Shown here one piece after another: positions 38,835 through 48,287 of a DNA stretch of 64,000 nt. Origin of the DNA: Pseudomonas brassicacearum subsp. brassicacearum (lineage in GTDB: Bacteria > Pseudomonadota > Gammaproteobacteria > Pseudomonadales > Pseudomonadaceae); contig NZ_VZPJ01000002.1 of the NCBI RefSeq assembly GCF_008801605.1, positions 434,001-498,000 on the forward strand, written 5' to 3'. The notes under the pieces are model-generated. The model was not told where the DNA came from. It searched no databases and was given only the letters and a program-made list of their open reading frames with translations. Numbering within the stretch: the stretch's first letter is position 1; each line of letters starts with the position of its first letter. Position numbers and translations under genes: made by a program.

Positions 38835-38861
38835 GTGTCGCCAAGCCTGTTCCGACGATAA
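38835..38861 (+). promoter_or_regulatory. Possible Arg-Arg leader peptide before argA
   Basis: An 8-codon frame starting GTG, with GAGGAG about 8 bases upstream, reads MSPSLFRR and ends in two consecutive CGA Arg codons, then TAA. It lies 65 bp before argA, and a run of seven T (about 38892-38898) follows. This is compatible with an arginine-sensing leader, but no clear terminator stem was found. Confidence 0.35.
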
Positions 38862-38926
38862 CCACCAGCCCGTTGTGCGTTCTGTTTCGTCTTTTTTTGG
38901 CTGTTATTTATTACAGGTCCAGGTTC

Positions 38927-40225
38927 ATGCCCGAGTACGTCAATTGGCTTCGTCACGCTTCGCCCTACATCAACGCCCACCGCGATTGCACCTTCATCGT
39001 CATGCTGCCCGGCGACGGGGTGGAACACCCTAATTTCGGCAACATCGTCCACGATCTGGTGCTGTTGCACAGCCTCGGCGTGCGCCTGGTGCTGGTCCAT
39101 GGTTCGCGTCCGCAGATCGAGACCCGCCTCGCTACACGGGGCCTCACTCCCCATTACCACCACGGCATGCGCATCACCGATGCCGCGACCCTGGAGTGTG
39201 TGATCGATGCGGTCGGCCAGTTGCGCATCGCCATCGAGGCCCGCCTGTCCATGGACATGGCGTCCTCGCCCATGCAGGGCTCGCGGCTGCGGGTCGCCAG
39301 CGGCAACCTGGTCACCGCGCGTCCCATCGGTGTGCTCGAGGGCGTGGATTATCACCACACCGGTGAAGTGCGCCGGGTCGATCGCAAGGGTATCAATCGC
39401 CTGCTGGACGAACGCTCCATCGTGCTGCTGTCGCCGTTGGGTTATTCGCCCACCGGCGAGATCTTCAACCTCGCCTGCGAGGACGTTGCCACCCGGGCAG
39501 CCATCGACCTGGCGGCCGACAAGCTGCTGCTGTTCGGTGCCGAGCAGGGGCTTATCGGTGAGGACGGGCGGCTGGTTCGCGAATTGCGCCCGCAACAGGT
39601 TCCGGGCCATATGCAACGCCTGGGCAGCGACTATCAGGCCGAACTGCTGGACGCGGCGGCCCAGGCCTGTCGTGGCGGGGTGGCGCGCAGCCATATCGTC
39701 AGCTATGCCGAGAACGGTGCGCTGCTGACCGAACTGTTCACCCGCGATGGCAGCGGTACGTTGGTGGCCCAGGAGCAATTCGAGGTGGTACGCGAAGCGG
39801 CCATTGAGGATGTTGGCGGCCTGCTGGACCTGATCAGCCCGCTGGAAGAGCAGGGGATCCTGGTGCGTCGCTCCCGCGAAGTGCTGGAGCGCGAGATCGA
39901 GCAGTTCAGCGTGGTCGAGCGCGAAGGCATGATCATCGCCTGCGCGGCGTTGTACCAGATCGCCGATTCGGACGCCGGGGAGCTGGCCTGCCTGGCCGTG
40001 AACCCGGAATACCGCCACGGTGGCCGTGGCGATGAACTGCTGGAGCGGATCGAAACCCGGGCCCGCGCCCAGGGGCTCAAGACGCTGTTCGTGCTGACGA
40101 CCCGGACTGCCCACTGGTTCCGTGAACGTGGCTTTGAACCCAGCAGTGTCGAGCGCCTGCCGGCGGCGCGGGCTTCGCTCTACAACTACCAGCGCAATTC
40201 GAAAATCTTCGAAAAATCCTTGTAG
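38927..40225 (+). CDS. argA: N-acetylglutamate synthase
   Basis: First enzyme of arginine synthesis, 432 residues. An N-terminal amino-acid-kinase-like regulatory domain (PYINAHRDCTFIVMLPG; LVLVHGSRPQIE; about 1-290) is joined to a GNAT acetyltransferase domain (ELACLAVNPEYRHGGRGDELLE). It uses acetyl-CoA and glutamate and is usually feedback-inhibited by arginine. The start at 38927 gives the normal MPEYVNWLRHASPYINAHR N-terminus. Confidence 0.95.
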   Translation: MPEYVNWLRHASPYINAHRDCTFIVMLPGDGVEHPNFGNIVHDLVLLHSLGVRLVLVHGSRPQIETRLATRGLTPHYHHGMRITDAATLECVIDAVGQLRIAIEARLSMDMASSPMQGSRLRVASGNLVTARPIGVLEGVDYHHTGEVRRVDRKGINRLLDERSIVLLSPLGYSPTGEIFNLACEDVATRAAIDLAADKLLLFGAEQGLIGEDGRLVRELRPQQVPGHMQRLGSDYQAELLDAAAQACRGGVARSHIVSYAENGALLTELFTRDGSGTLVAQEQFEVVREAAIEDVGGLLDLISPLEEQGILVRRSREVLEREIEQFSVVEREGMIIACAALYQIADSDAGELACLAVNPEYRHGGRGDELLERIETRARAQGLKTLFVLTTRTAHWFRERGFEPSSVERLPAARASLYNYQRNSKIFEKSL

Positions 40226-40698
40226 GCCGCCGTCGGAAAACTTGCTCTGCCGCGATCTTCTTGATTTCAGACAATGAGCAGCTAGTCTGGAACGCGTCAA
40301 GATCGCGGCATGCGCGAGCGGTCGTGAACAGGAATCGAAGGCGCAGGAGGCGCGCAAACACAGCTCGTCACCAAGAATTCGCGGGCCTCGTAAATCCCCG
40401 ACGAATCATCGTTCAGTAATTTCCTGCGTCGCCGATAAGTCATGTCACGGCCTGATGGTGCTGTGATGGCACTCATATGTCGAAACGAGCTGAAAACTGT
40501 TGAAACAATTCTTTTTGGAATTATAAAGAATCCATTATCCTGCGGTCCGGTGTAGAGGGGTTAGACCATAGTCGTAGTCATAAATGGTTACGATTGACTT
40601 GTCAGTCACGGTCTGGCGCTAATCGCGCATCCGCGGGATCCGGGCGTTCGATCCGGAACCAAAGACACACAAGAATTAGAAAACGAGAGGAGCGAAGC
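40226..40698. other. 473-bp intergenic region with a long inverted repeat
   Basis: No gene is supported. It contains an inverted repeat, TGCCGCGATCTT (40248-40259) and AAGATCGCGGCA (40299-40310), with an inner pair CAGAC/GTCTG, making one 63-bp hairpin unlike the REP types here. Further on, ATTCTTT (40508-40514) and AAAGAAT (40525-40531) form a spaced AT-rich inverted repeat that may belong to the porin promoter. Confidence 0.6.
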
Positions 40699-42021
40699 AT
40701 GAACAAGTCCACCTTGGCCCTGGCCGTGGCTGTTGGGGTTCTGGCGCAGCAGGCAGGCGCCGCTGGTTTTATCGAGGACAGCAAGGCGTCTGTCAGTTCT
40801 CGTACGTTGTATTTCAATAACGATAACCGTGAGACGGGCAAAGAGGACCTGCGCGAAACGGGTACCGGCCTCAAGTTCGACTACAAGTCCGGCTTCACGC
40901 AAGGTGTTGTTGGCTTCGGTATCGACGCTCAGGCGCTGGTGGGTATTCGTCTCGATGGGGGGGACGGGCGTAACAACGGTTCCTATATGCCAGCCGATAC
41001 TGATGGTTCGGCGGTACATGATTGGAGCCGTTTGTCCGGCAACGTAAAGGCGCTGTTCTCCAAGACCGAGGCCCACCTGGGTGGCGCCCTGGCGCCTAAC
41101 CTGCCGATCCTGGTTGCCAACGACAGCCGTCTGCTGCCACAGACCTTTGAAGGTGGCACCATCACCTCCAAGGAAATCGACAACGTCACTTTCAACGCTG
41201 GTCAGTTGGAACACGCAACAGGCCGTGCATCGAGCAACAGCACCGGCCTGGCAGTGGCGGGCGGTACCCAGGACAGCAACCAGTTCCGTTTTGGCGGTGC
41301 AGACTGGAAGGTCACCAAAGACCTGACCCTGCAGTACTACTACGCCAACCTGCAGGATTACTACAAGCAGCACTTCCTGGGCGCGGTACACGTTTTCCCG
41401 ATCAGCGAAGGTCAATCCTTCAAGACCGACCTGCGCTACTTCGACAGCAGCTCGGACGGCCGTAACGGCGACGCGGGTTATCAGTTCAACAACAACGGCG
41501 GTTATGCCAAGCATGCGGGCGAGGTCGATAACAAGACCTGGAGCGCCATGTTCACTTACACCTTGGGCGGCAGCGCCTTCCTGCTGGGTCACCAGCAAGT
41601 CGGTGATGACGGTGGCTTCGTATACCTGAACCAGGGCAACGTGGTGAACGGCAACGGTCGTCCCGAAGGTGCCGGTGGTGCGAGTTTCTACCTGTTCACC
41701 GACAGCATGATCAACGGGTTTGTCCGTGCCGGTGAAAACACCACGTTCGGTCAATACTCCTACGACTTCGCTTCCCTGGGCGTTCCAGGCCTGAAAGCCT
41801 CGGTTGCCTACCTGCGTGGTGACGACGTCAAATCCGCCACTGCTGGTGGAAGCGATTACTCCGAGTGGGAACGCGACATGCGTGTGGATTACGTAATCCA
41901 GCAAGGTGCGTTGAAAGGCTTCGGCACTACCCTGCGTCAGGGTACTTACCGCAGCAGTGGTGCAGGCGACAGCCAGGATCAGACCCGCCTGATCTTCAAC
42001 TACACTTACAACTTCATGTAA
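40699..42021 (+). CDS. OprD-family outer membrane porin
   Basis: Beta-barrel porin of 440 residues. A signal peptide MNKSTLALAVAVGVLAQQAG ends near residue 22 (AGA, then AGF). The mature protein has the family start GFIEDSKASVSSRTLYFNND and many alternating strands, ending in an aromatic C-terminus TYNFM. It would take up small substrates such as amino acids or carboxylates; the substrate class cannot be assigned. Start has a GAGAGGAG site. A strong terminator follows. Confidence 0.92.
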   Translation: MNKSTLALAVAVGVLAQQAGAAGFIEDSKASVSSRTLYFNNDNRETGKEDLRETGTGLKFDYKSGFTQGVVGFGIDAQALVGIRLDGGDGRNNGSYMPADTDGSAVHDWSRLSGNVKALFSKTEAHLGGALAPNLPILVANDSRLLPQTFEGGTITSKEIDNVTFNAGQLEHATGRASSNSTGLAVAGGTQDSNQFRFGGADWKVTKDLTLQYYYANLQDYYKQHFLGAVHVFPISEGQSFKTDLRYFDSSSDGRNGDAGYQFNNNGGYAKHAGEVDNKTWSAMFTYTLGGSAFLLGHQQVGDDGGFVYLNQGNVVNGNGRPEGAGGASFYLFTDSMINGFVRAGENTTFGQYSYDFASLGVPGLKASVAYLRGDDVKSATAGGSDYSEWERDMRVDYVIQQGALKGFGTTLRQGTYRSSGAGDSQDQTRLIFNYTYNFM

Positions 42022-42034
42022 GACGTAGCGAAGT

Positions 42035-42092
42035 AAAAAAAGCCCCGCCCGGCAGCACGCCGGGCGGGGCTTTTACGTTTTGGGTCAGGTAG
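42035..42092 (+). terminator. Porin terminator (copy 1 of a duplicated terminator)
   Basis: AGCCCCGCCCGGC (42041-42053) and GCCGGGCGGGGCT (42059-42071) with A and T runs. The surrounding sequence, including CGTTTT and TCAGG after it, is repeated at 42625-42682. Confidence 0.93.
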
Positions 42093-42176
42093 TGGGATCC
42101 GTCTTGTATTCCTCCCGTATCCGGGGGATGCAACGCTCAATACACGCCGCTTTATTGAATCAGTACATCATCGACC

Positions 42177-42563
42177 CTACACGATGCCTTTTTCGTGAAT
42201 GTCCTTGAACAGGCCTGCCCGAGCTTCGTCGAGAGCGGTTTTTTCGCTGAGGATAAAACATTCGAACAACCCCGCCTGTACGTCTCTAGCCCAGAGCCTC
42301 CGACCACGGGTCAGGATCTGATACTGCATCACCGTCGTTGCCGCACGTAAATCAAGCAGATCCACTGGGCATCCGGCTATATCCGCCAAGTCCCCGGAAA
42401 GCTGCCATAACAACACGGGGTCGACCTGACCGGTCCAGAGCACAGCTATATCGACATCACTGCCAGGCCCGGCGGTTCCCTGTGCATGGCTACCAAACAG
42501 GTAAACCGCCAGCAGACCAGAGAGTTGGTTTTGCAGATGAGTCAACAAGGCTTGAGTGTTCAT
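42177..42563 (-). CDS. MNT-domain nucleotidyltransferase (MntA antitoxin-like), orphan
   Basis: Small nucleotidyltransferase of 128 residues. The catalytic motif YLFGSHAQGTAGPGSDVDIAVL contains GSH-x-QG and Asp-x-Asp at about 22-43. In HepT-MntA modules such a protein AMPylates and inactivates the HepT nuclease. No HEPN/HepT frame is present on either side, so it is unpaired here. Start taken at 42563 (MNTQALLTHLQ); extension to 42623 would run into the terminator. It lies between two copies of the same terminator, as if inserted by a duplication. Confidence 0.85.
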   Translation of the reverse strand: MNTQALLTHLQNQLSGLLAVYLFGSHAQGTAGPGSDVDIAVLWTGQVDPVLLWQLSGDLADIAGCPVDLLDLRAATTVMQYQILTRGRRLWARDVQAGLFECFILSEKTALDEARAGLFKDIHEKGIV

Positions 42564-42898
42564 GTTGCCTATCGTAGCCGCTCGTCCTGAAATCGCGTCA
42601 ATAATTCCGTAATGTGAACACAAAGCAAAAAAAGCCCCACCCGGCTACACGCCGGGTGGGGCTTTTGCGTTTTCGAGTCAGGCCCACCCCTGTAGCCCTC
42701 CTCGAAACTTCTCCTCTTTTCAGCAACTCGAGGCCTTCTCGAACCTCGCTGGCGATCTTGTGCCGGTATGCGGAATCGCGCCAGTGAACAGTTTTTTATA
42801 TTCACTATCGATCTAGATAAATGGATATTTATTCTTTTTAAAGCAAACGAAACCGGTGCAAAGTTGGGCTCACAACAACCTCATCCAGGAGCCGCACC
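42564..42898. other. 335-bp intergenic region before lsfA
   Basis: No gene is supported. It holds the second terminator copy and, from about 42790, an AT-rich segment (TATATTCACTATCGATCTAG, ATATTTATTCTTTTTAAAGC) that probably carries the lsfA promoter. A GGAG ribosome site precedes lsfA. Confidence 0.6.
42625..42682. terminator. Copy 2 of the duplicated terminator
   Basis: AAAAGCCCCACCCGGC (about 42630-42645) and GCCGGGTGGGGCTTTT (42651-42666). Compared with the copy at 42035-42092, the stems differ only by one compensated pair (G-C to A-T) and the downstream GCGTTTT...GTCAGG is shared. Confidence 0.9.
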
Positions 42899-43537
42899 AT
42901 GAGCCTCAGACTCGGCGACATCGCCCCCGACTTCGAACAGGATTCCAGCGCCGGCAAGATTCGCTTCCACGAATGGCTCGGCGACAGCTGGGGCGTGCTG
43001 TTTTCCCACCCGGCAGACTTCACCCCGGTGTGCACCACCGAGTTGGGCCTGACCGCCAAGCTCAAGGACGAGTTCGCAAAGCGCGGCGTCAAGGCCATTG
43101 CCCTCTCGGTCGACCCGGTGGACTCGCACCACAAGTGGATCGAGGACATCAACGAGACCCAGAACGCCGTGGTCAATTTTCCGATCCTGGCTGATGCCGA
43201 TCGTAAGGTGTCGGATCTGTACGACCTGATCCATCCCAACGCCAGCGACACTTTGACTGTACGCTCCTTGTTCGTGATCGACCCGAACAAGAAGATCCGC
43301 CTGACCATCACCTACCCAGCCAGCACCGGGCGCAATTTCAATGAGATCCTGCGGGTGATCGACTCCCTCCAATTGACCGACAACTACAAAGTCGCCACCC
43401 CGGCCAACTGGCAGGACGGTGATGAAGTGGTGATCGTGCCGTCGCTCAAGGATGAAGAGGAACTCAAGCAGCGTTTTCCCAAGGGCTATCGCGCTGTGAA
43501 ACCTTACCTGCGCCTGACCCCGCAGCCCAACCGCTGA
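42899..43537 (+). CDS. lsfA: 1-Cys peroxiredoxin LsfA
   Basis: Thiol peroxidase of the Prx6 type, 212 residues. The peroxidatic Cys is residue 45 in HPADFTPVCTTELG; the C-terminal dimer domain has NWQDGDEVVIVP and GYRAVKPYLRLTPQ. It removes peroxides in the cytoplasm. In P. putida and P. aeruginosa lsfA is induced by sulfate limitation and lies next to the ssu genes, as here, though a terminator and REP pair separate them in this genome. Confidence 0.94.
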   Translation: MSLRLGDIAPDFEQDSSAGKIRFHEWLGDSWGVLFSHPADFTPVCTTELGLTAKLKDEFAKRGVKAIALSVDPVDSHHKWIEDINETQNAVVNFPILADADRKVSDLYDLIHPNASDTLTVRSLFVIDPNKKIRLTITYPASTGRNFNEILRVIDSLQLTDNYKVATPANWQDGDEVVIVPSLKDEEELKQRFPKGYRAVKPYLRLTPQPNR

Positions 43538-43556
43538 CGCACACCCGACCTGAACC

Positions 43557-43647
43557 TGTGGGAGCGAGCTTGCTCGCGATGGCGTCGGATCTGCCAACGT
43601 CGATGTCGACTGATACACCGCTATCGCGAGCAAGCTCGCTCCCACAG
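43557..43647. repeat. REP pair (inverted)
   Basis: Two facing copies of the GTGGGAGCGAGCTTGCTCGC type downstream of lsfA. Confidence 0.88.
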
Positions 43648-43672
43648 GGGATTTCTGTGCACCAAGGGTTTT

Positions 43673-43695
43673 GGCCGTTTCGACGGCCTTTTTTT
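43673..43695 (+). terminator. lsfA terminator
   Basis: Stem GGCCGT/ACGGCC with TTCG loop followed by seven T residues. Confidence 0.9.
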
Positions 43696-43846
43696 ATTGC
43701 TTAAAGAGAGTGAACTTCATATCTCTAAACTGCATAACCAAATGAATAAATATGATTTAAAGATATATTGATCCCCTGTTATGGTTTGACCCATACAGCG
43801 AGATCGCCCACCGCGAATCGCACGTGACAGTTAAGGAATAGCAGGC

Positions 43847-44440
43847 ATGTTGGTCGTCTCACTCGGTGGCAGTCCCAGCCAACGCTCCCGCTCCGGGGTG
43901 CTGCTGGAGCGGTCGCAACGCTGGTTGCAGCAGCAAGGTGTGGAAGTGGTGAGCTATCAGGTGCGCGATTTTCCGGCCGAAGATCTGCTCCATGCCCGTT
44001 TCGACAGCCCGAAGGTGATCGACCTGCTCCAGCAGATCGAAAATGCCGACGGCCTGTTGATTGCCACGCCGGTGTACAAGGCGTCTTTTTCCGGTGCGCT
44101 GAAGACCGTGCTGGACCTGCTGCCTGAACGCGCCCTGGCTCATAAAGTGGTGTTGCCGATGGCAACCGGCGGCAGCATCGCCCACATGCTGGCGGTGGAT
44201 TACGCCCTCAAGCCAGTGTTGTCGGCGCTCAAGGCCCAGGAAATGCTCCACGGGATCTTTGCCGAAGACAGCCAGATCGCTTATGGCGAAGGCAACGCCC
44301 AGGCGCAATTGGCACCGGCTCTGCAGCAGCGTCTGGACGAGGCGCTGGAACAGTTTCTCAGCGCCATGGCCCGTCGGCCCAGGCCGCTGGACCCCAGTGT
44401 ATTGAACGAACGTTTGTTGAGTGCTCGCTGGAGCATTTGA
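43847..44440 (+). CDS. ssuE: NAD(P)H-dependent FMN reductase
   Basis: Flavodoxin-fold FMN reductase of 197 residues that supplies FMNH2 to the sulfonate monooxygenase SsuD. The FMN loop is [20 protein letters not shown] at the N-terminus; [22 protein letters not shown] and [21 protein letters not shown] are family segments. First gene of ssuEADCBF, with ssuA 90 bp downstream. Confidence 0.95.
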   Translation: MLVVSLGGSPSQRSRSGVLLERSQRWLQQQGVEVVSYQVRDFPAEDLLHARFDSPKVIDLLQQIENADGLLIATPVYKASFSGALKTVLDLLPERALAHKVVLPMATGGSIAHMLAVDYALKPVLSALKAQEMLHGIFAEDSQIAYGEGNAQAQLAPALQQRLDEALEQFLSAMARRPRPLDPSVLNERLLSARWSI

Positions 44441-44530
44441 CCCCCGAACACCCTGATTCAACTCACCTTACTCAGCCGCCAACGGCCCAGCAGGTGCAGC
44501 CAAAACCCCACAGCAAAAAGGAGAGGCGCC

Positions 44531-45496
44531 ATGCGCACTGTCATTTTGCGTCGCGGGCTGGTCGCTCTGTTTGCTGCGGCTGTGTCCCTCGGCGTCATTA
44601 CTCAAGCTCAAGCCGAGACCTTGCGGATCGGTTATCAGAAATACGGCACCCTGGTGCTGCTCAAGGCCAAGGGAACATTGGAAAAACGCCTCGCGGCCCA
44701 AGGCGTGGACGTGCAATGGACCGAGTTCCCCGGCGGCCCGCAGCTGCTTGAAGGCTTGAACGTCGGCTCCATCGACTTTGGCGTGACCGGTGAAACCCCA
44801 CCGGTGTTTGCCCAGGCTGCAGGCGCCGACCTGCTTTATGTCGCCTACGAACCGCCGGCGCCCACCAGCGAGGCGATCCTGGTGCCCAAAGGCTCGGCGA
44901 TCCAGTCGGTGCAAGACCTCAAGGGCAAGAAAGTCGTGCTGAACAAAGGCTCCAATGTCCACTACCTGTTGGTACGGGCGCTGGAGGATGCTGGCCTGAA
45001 GTATTCCGATATCCAGACCGTTTTCCTGCCTCCGGCCGACGCCCGCGCCGCGTTCGAGCGGGGCAGCGTCGACGCCTGGGTGATCTGGGATCCGTACCAG
45101 GCTGCCGCCGAACAGCAGTTGCAGGCGCGCACCCTGCGTGACGGCAAAGGCATCGTCGACAACCACCAGTTCTACCTCGCCACCAAACCCTATGCGCAAA
45201 AAAATCCCCAGGTCATCGCGACGCTGGTGGAAGAAGTGCGCGCAGTGGGGGAGTGGTCCAAGGCCAATCCTGACGACGTGACCAAGCAAGTCTCGCCGCT
45301 GCTTGGCCTACCGGCGGACATCACCCTGACGGCGGTGAAGCGCCAAGGCTACGGGGCGTTGTTCCTCACGCCGGAGGTGGTGGCGGCGCAGCAGAAAATC
45401 GCCGACAGCTTCTATCAGCTCAAATTGATTCCCAAACCCTTGAGCATCAAGGACGTGATCTGGACGCCGCCGGCGGCCGTTGCGAACGCGCAGTAA
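44531..45496 (+). CDS. ssuA: Aliphatic sulfonate ABC transporter binding protein
   Basis: Periplasmic sulfonate-binding protein of 321 residues. Signal peptide to about residue 28 (TQAQA, then ET). Family segments are ETLRIGYQKYGTLVLLKAKG, FPGGPQLLEGLNVGSIDFG and GKKVVLNKGSNVHYLLVRAL. Start has an AAAGGAGA site. It delivers alkanesulfonates to SsuC/SsuB. Confidence 0.95.
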   Translation: MRTVILRRGLVALFAAAVSLGVITQAQAETLRIGYQKYGTLVLLKAKGTLEKRLAAQGVDVQWTEFPGGPQLLEGLNVGSIDFGVTGETPPVFAQAAGADLLYVAYEPPAPTSEAILVPKGSAIQSVQDLKGKKVVLNKGSNVHYLLVRALEDAGLKYSDIQTVFLPPADARAAFERGSVDAWVIWDPYQAAAEQQLQARTLRDGKGIVDNHQFYLATKPYAQKNPQVIATLVEEVRAVGEWSKANPDDVTKQVSPLLGLPADITLTAVKRQGYGALFLTPEVVAAQQKIADSFYQLKLIPKPLSIKDVIWTPPAAVANAQ

Positions 45497-45520
45497 TTCG
45501 ATCCCTTAGGAGACCACTCC

Positions 45521-46669
45521 ATGAGCCTCAATATTTTCTGGTTCCTGCCTACCCACGGCGACGGCCATTACCTTGGCACTGCCGAAGGCGCCCGCGCCGT
45601 CGATCACGGTTACCTGCAACAAGTCGCCCAGGCGGCGGATCGACTGGGTTTCGGCGGTGTGCTTATCCCCACCGGGCGTTCCTGCGAAGACTCCTGGCTG
45701 GTGGCCGCTTCGTTGATTCCGGTGACCCAGCGCCTGAAATTCCTCGTTGCCCTGCGCCCCGGGATCATTTCTCCGACGGTGGCGGCGCGCCAGGCTGCGA
45801 CCCTCGACCGGTTGTCCGGCGGACGTGCGTTGTTCAACCTGGTGACCGGTGGCGACCCGGATGAGTTGGCCGGCGATGGCCTGTTCCTCGACCACGAGCA
45901 ACGCTACCAGGCGTCGGTGGAATTCACCCGCATCTGGCGCCGGGTGCTGGAAGGCGAAACCGTGGATTACGATGGTGAGCACATCAGTGTGAAGGGCGCC
46001 AAGCTGCTCTATCCACCGATCCAGCAACCGCGTCCGCCGCTGTATTTCGGTGGCTCGTCGGAAGCCGCCCAGGACTTGGCAGCCGAGCAGGTGGAAATGG
46101 TGCTGACCTGGGGCGAGCCGCCCGCAGCCGTGGCGGAAAAGATCGAACAAGTACGGGCCAAGGCTGCGAAATTGGGGCGCACGGTACGTTTCGGCATCCG
46201 CCTGCATGTGATCGTGCGGGAAACCAACGCCGAAGCCTGGCAAGCGGCCGACCGGCTGATTTCCCACCTGGACGACGACACCATTGCCCGTGCCCAGGCG
46301 TCCCTGGCGCGCTTTGACTCGGTGGGTCAGCAACGCATGGCCGCCCTGCACGGTGGCCGTCGCGACAAGCTGGAAGTCAGCCCCAACCTCTGGGCCGGCG
46401 TCGGCCTGGTTCGTGGCGGTGCCGGTACGGCGCTGGTGGGCGATGGCCCGACCGTGGCGGCGCGGGTCAAGGAATACGCCGATCTTGGCATCGACACCTT
46501 TATCTTCTCCGGTTATCCACACCTGGAAGAGTCCTACCGCGTGGCGGAACTGCTGTTCCCCCACCTGGACGTGGAGCGCCCGGAGTTGCCCAAGAGCCAG
46601 GGCTATGTGAGCCCGTTCGGTGAAATGGTCGCCAACGATATTCTTCCCAAAGCCGCGTCCCAGAGCTGA
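45521..46669 (+). CDS. ssuD: FMNH2-dependent alkanesulfonate monooxygenase
   Basis: Bacterial luciferase-like TIM barrel of 382 residues that cleaves alkanesulfonates to aldehyde and sulfite. Begins [20 protein letters not shown]; other segments are [40 protein letters not shown] and [19 protein letters not shown]. Length is standard. It takes reduced FMN from SsuE; ssuC follows after 7 bp. Confidence 0.97.
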   Translation: MSLNIFWFLPTHGDGHYLGTAEGARAVDHGYLQQVAQAADRLGFGGVLIPTGRSCEDSWLVAASLIPVTQRLKFLVALRPGIISPTVAARQAATLDRLSGGRALFNLVTGGDPDELAGDGLFLDHEQRYQASVEFTRIWRRVLEGETVDYDGEHISVKGAKLLYPPIQQPRPPLYFGGSSEAAQDLAAEQVEMVLTWGEPPAAVAEKIEQVRAKAAKLGRTVRFGIRLHVIVRETNAEAWQAADRLISHLDDDTIARAQASLARFDSVGQQRMAALHGGRRDKLEVSPNLWAGVGLVRGGAGTALVGDGPTVAARVKEYADLGIDTFIFSGYPHLEESYRVAELLFPHLDVERPELPKSQGYVSPFGEMVANDILPKAASQS

Positions 46670-46676
46670 GGCGGCC

Positions 46677-47459
46677 ATGAAGAAAATCATCCATACCCTC
46701 GCGCCCTGGGCGGTGCCGCTGCTGTTGCTGGCGGTATGGCAACTGTCGGTATCGGCCGGTTGGTTATCCACGCGGATCCTGCCGGCACCCGTGGCCGTGA
46801 TCGAGGCCGGGGTCAATCTGGTGCGCAGCGGCGAGATCTGGACGCACCTGGCGATCAGCGGTTGGCGCGCAGCGGTGGGTTTTCTGATCGGCGGTGGCAT
46901 CGGCCTGGCCCTGGGCTTCATCACCGGCTTGTCGAAATGGGGCGAACGCCTGTTGGACAGTTCCGTGCAAATGCTCCGGAACATCCCGCACCTGGCGCTG
47001 ATTCCGTTGGTGATCCTGTGGTTTGGCATCGATGAGTCGGCGAAGATTTTCCTGGTGGCGCTGGGCACGTTGTTCCCGATCTACCTCAACACCTACCACG
47101 GCATTCGCAACGTCGACCCGGCGCTGGTGGAAATGTCCCGCAGCTACGGTTTGTCTGGCTTGCGCCTGTTTCGCCAGGTGATCCTGCCGGGCGCCTTGCC
47201 TTCGATCCTGGTGGGCGTGCGCTTTGCCCTGGGGTTCATGTGGCTGACGCTGATCGTGGCGGAAACCATCTCGGCCAGCGCCGGCATCGGTTATCTGGCA
47301 ATGAATGCCCGGGAGTTCCTGCAGACCGATGTGGTGGTGCTGGCGATTCTCCTGTACGCCGTGCTGGGCAAATTGGCCGACCTTGCCGCCCGTGGGCTTG
47401 AGCGGGTCTGGCTGCGCTGGCACCCGGCCTACCAAGTGAACAAGGGAGGTGCCGCATGA
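46677..47459 (+). CDS. ssuC: Aliphatic sulfonate ABC transporter permease
   Basis: Inner-membrane permease of 260 residues with about six helices and the cytoplasmic loop [20 protein letters not shown] (EAA type, about 155-174) for the ATPase SsuB. The start at 46677 avoids a longer frame that overlaps ssuD. The 3' end overlaps ssuB by 4 bp. Confidence 0.95.
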   Translation: MKKIIHTLAPWAVPLLLLAVWQLSVSAGWLSTRILPAPVAVIEAGVNLVRSGEIWTHLAISGWRAAVGFLIGGGIGLALGFITGLSKWGERLLDSSVQMLRNIPHLALIPLVILWFGIDESAKIFLVALGTLFPIYLNTYHGIRNVDPALVEMSRSYGLSGLRLFRQVILPGALPSILVGVRFALGFMWLTLIVAETISASAGIGYLAMNAREFLQTDVVVLAILLYAVLGKLADLAARGLERVWLRWHPAYQVNKGGAA

Positions 47460-48262
47460 CCGCCCAACAACCTCCGCGCCTGCTGCGTGGCATCCCGCTG
47501 GCAGTGCGCAAGCTGCAAAAAACCTTCGGCACGCGCCAGGTGTTGCGCGACATCGACCTGCATATCCCGGCCGGGCAGTTCGTAGCCGTGGTCGGTCGCA
47601 GTGGCTGTGGCAAAAGTACCTTGCTGCGGTTGCTGGCCGGTCTCGATCAGCCTACCGATGGTCAACTGTTGGCGGGCTCGGCGCCGCTGAGTGCTGCGCA
47701 ACAGGACACGCGTTTGATGTTTCAGGAAGCGCGTTTGCTGCCCTGGAAAAAAGTCATCGACAACGTCGGCCTTGGACTAAAGGGCAACTGGCGCCCGCAG
47801 GCGTTGCAGGCACTGGAAGCCGTCGGCTTGGCCGACCGTGCCCATGAGTGGCCGGCGGCGCTGTCCGGCGGGCAGAAACAACGAGTGGCCCTGGCCCGCG
47901 CGCTGATTCATCAGCCACGCCTGCTGCTGCTCGACGAACCCTTGGGGGCGCTGGACGCACTGACCCGCATCGAGATGCAGCAACTGATCGAAAACCTCTG
48001 GCAGCAGCACGGCTTCACGGTGTTGCTGGTGACCCACGACGTCAGCGAGGCGGTAGCGATTGCCGATCGGGTGATCCTGATCGAGGACGGCCAGATCGGT
48101 CTCGACCTGCCCATCGACCTGCCACGCCCACGGGTTCGCGGCTCTCATCGCCTGGCGAGCCTGGAAACCGAAGTCCTCAACCGTGTGCTGTCCTTGCCCG
48201 GCCAACCGCCGGAACCGGAACCCGTTTCACCCTTGCCCACGCAATTGCGTTGGGCGCAATAA
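47456..48262 (+). CDS. ssuB: Aliphatic sulfonate ABC transporter ATPase
   Basis: ATPase of 268 residues. Walker [13 protein letters not shown] at about 44-55, signature [15 protein letters not shown] and Walker [17 protein letters not shown] are intact. It powers SsuABC uptake. Its ATG overlaps the ssuC stop, showing translational coupling. Confidence 0.95.
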   Translation: MTAQQPPRLLRGIPLAVRKLQKTFGTRQVLRDIDLHIPAGQFVAVVGRSGCGKSTLLRLLAGLDQPTDGQLLAGSAPLSAAQQDTRLMFQEARLLPWKKVIDNVGLGLKGNWRPQALQALEAVGLADRAHEWPAALSGGQKQRVALARALIHQPRLLLLDEPLGALDALTRIEMQQLIENLWQQHGFTVLLVTHDVSEAVAIADRVILIEDGQIGLDLPIDLPRPRVRGSHRLASLETEVLNRVLSLPGQPPEPEPVSPLPTQLRWAQ

Positions 48263-48287
48263 CCTCATCCAGACAGGAATCGACACC

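Larger units (their letters stand above)
43538..43846. other. 309-bp region between lsfA and ssuE
   Basis: No gene is supported. It contains an inverted REP pair (43557-43581 and 43623-43647), a terminator GGCCGT-TTCG-ACGGCC (43673-43688) followed by seven T, and then an AT-rich ssuE promoter region with a spaced inverted repeat ATATCTCTAAA (43719-43729) and TTTAAAGATAT (43756-43766). The latter could bind a sulfur regulator such as CysB; that is a guess. Confidence 0.75.

Noticed and set aside
42569..42805. HepT toxin partner for the MNT gene
   Set aside because: The only frame there (78 residues) covers the terminator repeat and has no HEPN motif (R-x4-6-H).
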